From Microstegium vimineum (Eukaryota > Streptophyta > Magnoliopsida > Poales > Poaceae), in contig CM039133.1 in NCBI GenBank assembly GCA_022036555.1, positions 12,475,765 to 12,539,764 on the forward strand: a stretch of 64,000 bases of DNA, read 5' to 3'. How positions within the stretch are numbered: the stretch's first letter is position 1; every line of letters starts with the position of its first letter. Shown in pieces: positions 57,924 to 64,000 of the stretch. A program made the translations under genes and the position numbers. The notes under the pieces are model-generated. The model searched no databases, was not told the origin of the DNA, and saw nothing but the letters and a program-made list of their open reading frames with translations.

Positions 57924-59445
57924 CTAGTATATTTGCTCGTGCTAACGCTACGGTTTTATTGAGGGAATGGTATAAAAAACAACTAATTTGTTTTTTTGCA
58001 AAGTTTAACTAATTTGTAGTGGCGCATCCTTCTCAATGGATGGATCACCACCCAACTTACTAACCAGTTCATGAAAATGCAATGAGCGAAGCATTTCGGC
58101 AGGCACATAGAGCTGCGTCGACTTCTTGGACTTCTTCGCGCACTCGAGGGCCATGCGGACGTGCCCGTCGGTGGAGAGCTCCTGCGTGAGCTTCCCCGTG
58201 GGCACACCGATCTCCAGCACGAGCGACGGGAGCCTGTCGGGGCGCTCCTGGACGGCGAGCGTGATGCGCGCATGGCGGTGCCCGTAGAACGTGTCGGTGA
58301 CGCGTACGCCGCCACTGCCGCCGTGGCCGTCGTGCAGCACACCGCGTGCACGTCGATGGGCAGCGACCGGATCAGCGCGCGGATCGTGCGGAGCGCCCGT
58401 GACGACTTACGGACGGCGGCGGGCGCGCGCTTCTGCGAAACTTGCGACGACGACTATCGCAGCGTGATCCCCCGCGGGCGCGGCGTAATCCAGGCCTCCC
58501 TTGGACATTTCCCTGCTTCCCTCCAGAGCCTGCTCCCGAGTCCGCCACCGAGGGAGAGGAGGCGAGGAGCCAGCCACGCCGGCCGCCGCCAGTCCGCCGC
58601 GGCGCCGCACCACCCCGCCGCCCTCCCCCGCCCGTCCAGCCGCGCCCTGGGCGCCTGGCCAGCCCCTGCTCCTCACTTCCTCAGACCTAGGCGCCTTGGC
58701 GACCGGCCTGCTCCCTGCCCAGACGGCCAAAACTGCGAACGGCGCCACCACCACGACGCCCGCGTTCCGGCCGCGGATCGGGGCGGGGCGAGCACGACGG
58801 CGGCGCTCCGGCCGCGGATCGGGGCGTGGGCAGGTGTGACGAGCGGCGCGTGGGCAGGTGCAGGAGCGAGTGCGGAAGTAGGCGGCGACGCTTGTGCTAG
58901 TGGTGGAGCGGGCGGCGGCGGCGCCTAAGCGCGCCAAGCACCTGCACCACGCCTCCGCCCGCGGTCCCGCCGTGCCCCTCCGGCAACGCCCCGGCCAGCT
59001 CCTCGCCGCGGTCGAGCGCGCGGATGCCGGCGACCCTGCCCCACGACAGTGAGATCCGGCGAGCACGGGCTCGGATCCCGACCGAGGATTCAGCGACAGG
59101 GAGGGAGCAGTCGGCCGGGCAATTCGGCAGCGGGGAGGGAGCGGGCGGACCGGCGAATCGTCGGCGGGGAGGGAGCGGTCGGCCAGGCGAATCGACGTCG
59201 GAGCCGGCATGCGTACGTGCGGGCGTAAGCCGCCGTACTATCGTGCGGGGTGAGAAAAAAATGAATAATAATCAAGACAATTGGATGATTCGAACTTTGG
59301 TCGCGGCGTTGCGTGAGTGGGAGCGTGGGAGGTTGGGAGGGTGGGAAGCGGCTTCTAACTTTTTAATCTCAGCCGTTGCATCTTTGTGAGTCGTTGATTT
59401 TGAATGAGGGAAGTAGTCTGGAAAAGTTTTGCATTATAGGAGAGA
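57924..59445 (-). mobile_element. Non-autonomous Helitron with captured gene fragments
   Basis: On the minus strand the 5' end is TCTCTCCTATAATGC (from 59445), preceded by host A. The 3' end is CCGTAGCGTTAGCACGAG followed by CAAATATACTAG (57924), then host T. TC at the start, an imperfect terminal hairpin, CTAG at the end and insertion between A and T are Helitron hallmarks. It carries a MIZ1/DUF617 fragment in its own orientation and about 1 kb of GC-rich mosaic (58340-59390) that I cannot identify. The homologous segment near 49.6 kb lacks it, which supports the borders. Confidence 0.82.
58005..58340 (-). pseudogene. MIZU-KUSSEI1-like (DUF617) gene fragment in Helitron
   Basis: A 111-codon frame with the DUF617 signature: VTDTFYGHRHARITLAVQ, then LPSLVLEIGVPTGKLTQEL and VRMALECAKKS. 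This matches the start of the MIZ1 domain (MIZ1 acts in root hydrotropism in Arabidopsis). The following third of the domain is replaced by unrelated sequence (YVPAEMLRSLHFHEL...), so it is a chimera. The natural N-terminal region upstream is also missing. It lies in the Helitron's own orientation, as captured fragments usually do. Probably not functional, but it could be transcribed. Confidence 0.75.
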
Positions 59446-59610
59446 TATAACATCAACAAAAAGGTATAATTGCTCGTAATCTGGGCTTCTGGGTTTGGCC
59501 CATGTTTTATACAGGCCCAAGGGGGAACCTGAGTACTACTACCTGAGATTGAAACTCACCACGAAATGAATCTTTTTGCAGTCTAATTTCTGTTCAACCA
59601 ACGAATTTCG

Positions 59611-59685
59611 CAGGAGAAGAAAAAAAAAAGAGAACAGCTTATGTTCAGCAGGAGAAGAAAAAAAAAGAGAACAGCTTATGTTCAG
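59611..59685. repeat. 38-bp tandem duplication upstream of CFM3 ATG
   Basis: CAGGAGAAG(A)n...CAGCTTATGTTCAG occurs twice (59611-59648 and 59649-59685). The truncated CFM3 copy at 50.3 kb has only one such unit, so the duplication happened in the full-length locus after the copies separated. Confidence 0.85.
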
Positions 59686-59918
59686 CGTGGTCGTGGAAGC
59701 AGACGCACAAATTCAAAATCACAGATTCACAGCACTCCGATGTGCGATGCGAATCAAAATTAAGGCCTCGAGTCCTCGACTGTCGACGATCTCAGCCGTG
59801 TATCCACGATCGGACGGCCGGAACACGCATCAAATCAAACGGACAACAAATATCCCCAATCCCCTAAACCCCTTCTCCCACCAACACCGTACCACCTCTC
59901 CGTCATCCACCACCATCC

Positions 59919-62900
59919 ATGGCCGCAGCGGCCATGGCGTCCTCCCCGGCGTGCCACCTCCGGCACCCGCCTCACCTCCGCCTCCTCCTCCCGCTCTCCA
60001 CCTCCGCCCCATACCCGTGGCTCTCCGCCTGGTCGAATCCGCGGCAGCGCAGCCGGCTCCGCGCGCCGCCCTCCGCGCTCGACCTCCGCCCGGAGCCATC
60101 CCCGTCGTCGGACTCCGACGACGAGGACGCCGTCGGAACCAGCCGCGCCTCCGGGCGCTCCACCATGTCCCTCATCCTCAGCCGCCTCCGCCGCGCCGGC
60201 TACTCCCCAGAGGAGGACCCCCGCACCGCCGCCGTCGCCGCCTCGCACCCGCCGCGGGGGTCGGTCGAGGACGTGTTCCGCGTCGACGACGGCGTGCTCC
60301 CCAACGCGCGCGGCGGGTTCGACGCCGACGAGGAGGACCGCGCGCTCGGGGATGCTCGCTTCCCGTGGGAGCGCCCCATGCCGCCGCCCGAGTCCGCGCC
60401 GCGGGCCACGCGCTCGCCGACGTGGATGGCCGAGCTCACTCTCCCCGCTGCCGAGCTCAGGCGGCTGCGGCACGCCGCCATCAGGGTCAAGTCCAGGATC
60501 AAGGTCGGCGGGGCTGGGGTCACGCGTGAGATCGTGGAGAAGATTAAGGAGAAATGGAAGACGGAGGAGGTTGTCAGGGTCAAGGTCTGCGGCACGCCTG
60601 CGCTCAATATGCGCCTCTTCCACGAGATACTCGAGGTTCATCCTGATTCTGCCACAGTTGTGTTTGCCTAGAACTAGAATTAGCTTGTATCGGTTGAAGT
60701 GTACAAATCAACTAGAGCGGCAGTATGCGATTGTTCTGATAGATACCTGAAATAGTATGCCACAGCTTGTTATAATTGCATAGCCATAGTTTGCATTCAT
60801 GCCTTCCTAAGGGGTCCACAATTACTGGGGTTTTAGCATTTCTTTGAGAATGCACAAGAGGATTGTACACCTTTGCACACCGAGGAGAAGAACATGCTAA
60901 TGTGTCTTGAAACAAATCCAGAACTGATTTACTATTATCTGTGCAATTCGCAACCAATGCTAAGCAGTGAACTAGAATCATGAGCCTACTCTACTAATTG
61001 TCTGAACTCCTCTATGCTATGCGTTACTCTGTTAGCTCTCATCCCAAGGTCCAAGCTGTTCCCTGTTAAAATTTGTGTTTGTCACTACGCAGTTGTGCCC
61101 TGACCCCTGAGTTAGGTTGTACAAGTAGAATACACATACTCCCTCCGTCCCAAAAAAAGAGTCGCTATGAGAAGCGTGCTAGTCAAACTTTCTTAACTTT
61201 GACTAGGTTTGTAGAAAATGTGTGCAACATTTATATCTCTAAATAAGTTTAGTATTAAAGTATATTCAAAGATCTATCTAATGATACTAATTACGTATCA
61301 TAAATATAAATATATTGTTAAATATAGTTGGTCAAAGTTAAGACTTGTTGACTTTTTGGGAAGCGAGAACGACTCTTTTTTTGGGACAGAGGGAGTAGCT
61401 GATAGCTCTGTAACTCGGTTACTCTCAATGAGGGACAGGATAATAATGAGTTGCATCTTGGCAGTGCATGAAAACTATAAATAATTGATGTTTTTATGTT
61501 AATTATCAGTTCTATCACTCCAGTTATTATGGTTCTTTCCCATTGGAGAATTAAATTGAAATGAGCATTACACTATGTTGCTTTTATTAAGTTTAGTTGA
61601 GAAAAGATAATAACAAAGTCTTATTAAGTGCGGATAATATCATGGAATATTTGGATACAACTAGTACAGTATATTTGGTGTGCAATTAGGTCTTTGAAAA
61701 ATGCTATCTCTTAAAATCTTATGAATTGATCACAAAATATTTTATTATGAATTGAGTTGCTTGCAAAGTAGTTGTAATAAAAGACTAAGTTGAATATAGT
61801 GGCCTTGATTGATTCTCAACTCACCTCTGTTCAAATATTTGAAGTGCTCGTCATCTGACATCTTCTCTTCCTTTTTTTATCTGTTAATGGTGGTGATCAG
61901 AGAAAAACAGGAGGATTAGTAATATGGAGATCAGGGACTTCTGTTTCTCTGTACAGGGGGGTAGATTATGATGAACCGGAACCCACTAAGGGGTCAAAGA
62001 AGAATTCACAGTCTCTTGCTATGAAGTCCCCAATTAAAGGGTCTCCTAATCCTTCCTTGCAACCAACTAAGAAAGTGAACAGTGTACAAGATAGCAATGG
62101 AGCTTTAGTTTCTAATGCTGGTAAAGAGGAAATAGTTGTACAAGCACCAGAAATCAAGTATGAAGATGAAATTGACAAACTGTTGGATGAACTTGGTCCA
62201 AGATATACTGACTGGCCTGGATCTGACCCGTTACCAGTAGATGCAGATTTACTTCCTGCAACCATGCTAGATTACAAGCCCCCTTTCAGAGTTCTGCCAT
62301 ATGGTGTCCGGCCATCCCTTAGCCGAAGGGACACTACCAATTTACGCCGTCTTGCCCGAGGACTGCCTCCTCACTTTGCTCTTGGTAACTTCTGTATGCC
62401 TTAGTTAATCTATGAACTTTGTCATTCCATTGTACTCTTATACTAATTTTACCCTTACTGATGGATGTTAGGACGAAGCAGACAACTCCAAGGCTTAGCT
62501 AATGCTATGGTAAAGTTGTGGGAGAAAAGTTCTATTGCTAAAATTGCTTTGAAGAGAGGAGTACAGCTTACAACCAGTGAGAGGATGGCTGAAGATATCA
62601 AAGTAAGTACAGAAAGTGCCTCTTGCATATGTAAATATTTATATCCTAATTAGAAATGTTAATTGATCACTAGCAACAATGCCTAATAGATCCAAAGTCC
62701 TAGATTTTCTTTTGCATCTGTCATATTCATCCCTGTTGTGCACCTTGAAGTTTGTATTTTATTCCTTTGTCTAACTAAATGAGCGTTAATGCTCTCATTT
62801 GAGCACTTGATCAATAAAAAATGTTGGCTGATTTTGCATGAAAAAAACATAGTTTCTATGAAGGTTTAAATTGATGAGAATTGTGGTCTTGTGGAACATA

Positions 62901-63977
62901 TATTCTGGAACCAAAATATTAGTAATTACATTTTGGCTCCTTGTTATAGAGAACAATCTGCTACTGCTCGTTTTCTTTTCACCTATCCATTTGTTCAAGT
63001 TTTTAGATATGTCTTGTAGTGAACTAATGATTCATAGCTAATGCTATTTCAATCCACATCAGAAATTAACAGGTGGCGTGATGCTTTCAAGGAATAACGA
63101 CTTTATAGTCTTCTACAGAGGGAAGAATTTCTTGTCCTCAGAACTTGCAGAGGTGCTGCTAGAGAGGGAAAGATTAGCAAAGTCACTTCAAGATGAAGAG
63201 GAAGCACGGCGAAATGCAGCGTCCTCTTTTTCTTCAAGTGCTAAGACATATGTACAGTCTACTGTAGCTGGTACACTAGGAGAGACTCTGGAGGCTAACT
63301 CTAAATATGGTACTAAACTTGATGAGAATCATGCAAACAAAATGACAAGAACTGTTGAAGCTGCAAGACATGCTGACCTCGTAAGAAGGCTAGAGTGGAA
63401 GCTCTCACTTGTAAGTCCCAAGTTTGAATAGTCTAAGTTCACTTTGTTAGATTCTATCTTATCTTCTAGAAAAGAGAATATGTTTTTTGATTTGTGCCTC
63501 AGGATTTCCAAAATATATCCAGAGCTTATATTTTTCTCCAAAATATGGCAGAGTACAGATGCACAATTTCAATATGACAAGTAGTTTAGGGCGTGTTCTT
63601 TTCCCTTCTTGTTGGTGGCTATTGTTGGGTTTCAACTCTAGGCTACCCCAACTTGCTTGGGATGAAAAGGCTGTGTTGTTGTTGTTGTCGTCGCAAGTAA
63701 TATAGGGTTGTGTATACATGTTGCATTTAAGCTTGTGTGGCTAAGTTCTTGTAAGCATTGTATCATTGGAAGATGCAAGTTATATGATTTGAATCAAACC
63801 AATTTCACTTTATCTATGTACAGGCACAGAAAAAGATGGAGAAAGCTGAAAGGGTACTAGAAAAGGTTGAGACAGCCCTGAGACCAACTGAAGATTCCAG
63901 ACCTGAAACAATAACCGATGAAGAGAGGTTCATGTTTAGGAAACTTGGTCTAAGGATGAAGGCATTTCTGCTTCTCG
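59919..63977 (+). CDS. CFM3: CRM-domain organelle RNA splicing factor (CFM3), 5' part
   Basis: CFM3 binds and helps splice group II introns in chloroplasts (and mitochondria) through CRM domains. Visible exons are 59919-60635, 61901-62384, 62472-62602, 63063-63410 and 63824-63977. All have GT-AG borders and matching phases; the gene continues past the window. 611 residues are seen. The Ala/Pro/Ser/Arg-rich N-terminus (MAAAAMASSPACHLRH) fits an organelle transit peptide. The first CRM domain spans about 174-260 (TLPAAELRRLRH, GGAGVTREIVEKI, TPALNMRLFHEILE, then RKTGGLVIWRSGTSVSLYRG across intron 1). The second spans about 385-475 (RRLARGLPPHFALGRSRQ, KIALKRGVQLTTSERM, KLTGGVMLSRNNDFIVFYRG). 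A charged helical linker follows, then FRKLGLRMKAFLLLG at the start of the third domain. No defects seen. CFM3 is preferred over its paralogue CFM2 from the N-terminal motif STMSLILSRLRRAGY. Confidence 0.9.
61139..61395. mobile_element. Stowaway MITE in CFM3 intron 1
   Basis: 257 bp, CTCCCTCCGTCCCAAAAAAA and its mirror TTTTTTTGGGACAGAGGGAG, TA on both sides (61137-61138, 61396-61397). Confidence 0.95.
63585..63702 (+). repeat. SINE-like 3' end with (TTG)n tail in CFM3 intron 4
   Basis: CTACCCCAACTTGCTTGGGA followed by AAAAGGCTGTG and a TTGTTGTTGTTG tail (about 63645-63690) is the 3' end of a short retroposon common in cereals, resembling Au-SINE. The 5' part is truncated or diverged. Family name moderate. 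Confidence 0.5.
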
Positions 63978-64000
63978 GTAATTCCTTTGTCTTTTTTTGT

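Noticed and set aside
58407..59210. 267-codon minus-strand frame in the Helitron
   Set aside because: Composition is driven by GC content (Arg, Ala, Pro, Ser); overlapping frames of similar length exist on the other strand and there is no recognisable domain.
59576..60641. Long alternative frames over CFM3 exon 1 on both strands
   Set aside because: They shadow the GC-rich CFM3 first exon. Only the frame from 59919 carries CRM motifs and joins to later exons.
1..64000. tRNA, rRNA, CRISPR or bacterial-type operon features
   Set aside because: None seen; CRISPR and operons are not expected in plant nuclear DNA and no cloverleaf with A and B boxes stood out.

Overview
The window is plant nuclear DNA, almost certainly from a grass and probably a panicoid one (sorghum/Miscanthus/maize side). 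Reasons: grass-type MITEs in quantity (Stowaway, Tourist/PIF, CACTA and hAT types), a Helitron with the usual grass terminus, Copia and Tat-type Gypsy retrotransposons, GC-rich coding exons with GT-AG introns, and recognisable plant genes. The species assignment is inference; no marker in the window fixes it.

Layout. 0-6 kb: an F-box/DUF295 pseudogene and a 2-kb inverted copy of it, joined head to head across a 26-bp loop; the right arm carries a 736-bp hAT element with a perfect 8-bp target duplication. 6-8.3 kb: degraded repeats and a possible small Helitron. 8.4-11.8 kb (minus): a complete four-exon non-specific phospholipase C gene. 12-16.3 kb: a MITE-rich interval including a MULE inside a Tourist-like element inside a probable Stowaway. 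16.7-24.2 kb (minus): a second F-box/DUF295 gene, open over 471 codons, split inside one codon by a 6-kb Copia element (5-bp duplication AGAAC). 24.8-25.9 kb: hAT/DUF4371 transposase relic. 26.1-34.2 kb: complete but decayed Tat-lineage Gypsy element (TSD AGATC). 38-43.3 kb: 3' half of a CACTA element with Ulp1-protease relics, interrupted by a solo LTR. 45-47.3 kb: a MULE interrupted by another solo LTR. 48.2-49 kb: an 800-bp foldback.

49.3-64 kb is the most structured part. It holds the start of a chloroplast splicing-factor gene (CFM3, plus strand, running out of the window), a small intact PR-4 (barwin) gene, and locally duplicated pieces of both neighbourhoods: a truncated CFM3 5' end at 50.2 kb, a shorter one at 56 kb, and at least four copies of a module that is the PR-4 upstream region (W-box, TATA box, 5' UTR start). 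Transposons have landed in several modules. One CACTA element (813 bp) lies between the TATA box and the ATG of the surviving PR-4 gene. A 1.5-kb Helitron carrying a MIZ1/DUF617 gene fragment lies upstream of CFM3.

Functional host genes that look intact are only three: the phospholipase C, PR-4, and the visible part of CFM3. They are unrelated in function (lipid signalling, defence, organelle RNA splicing). I found no rRNA, tRNA or CRISPR.
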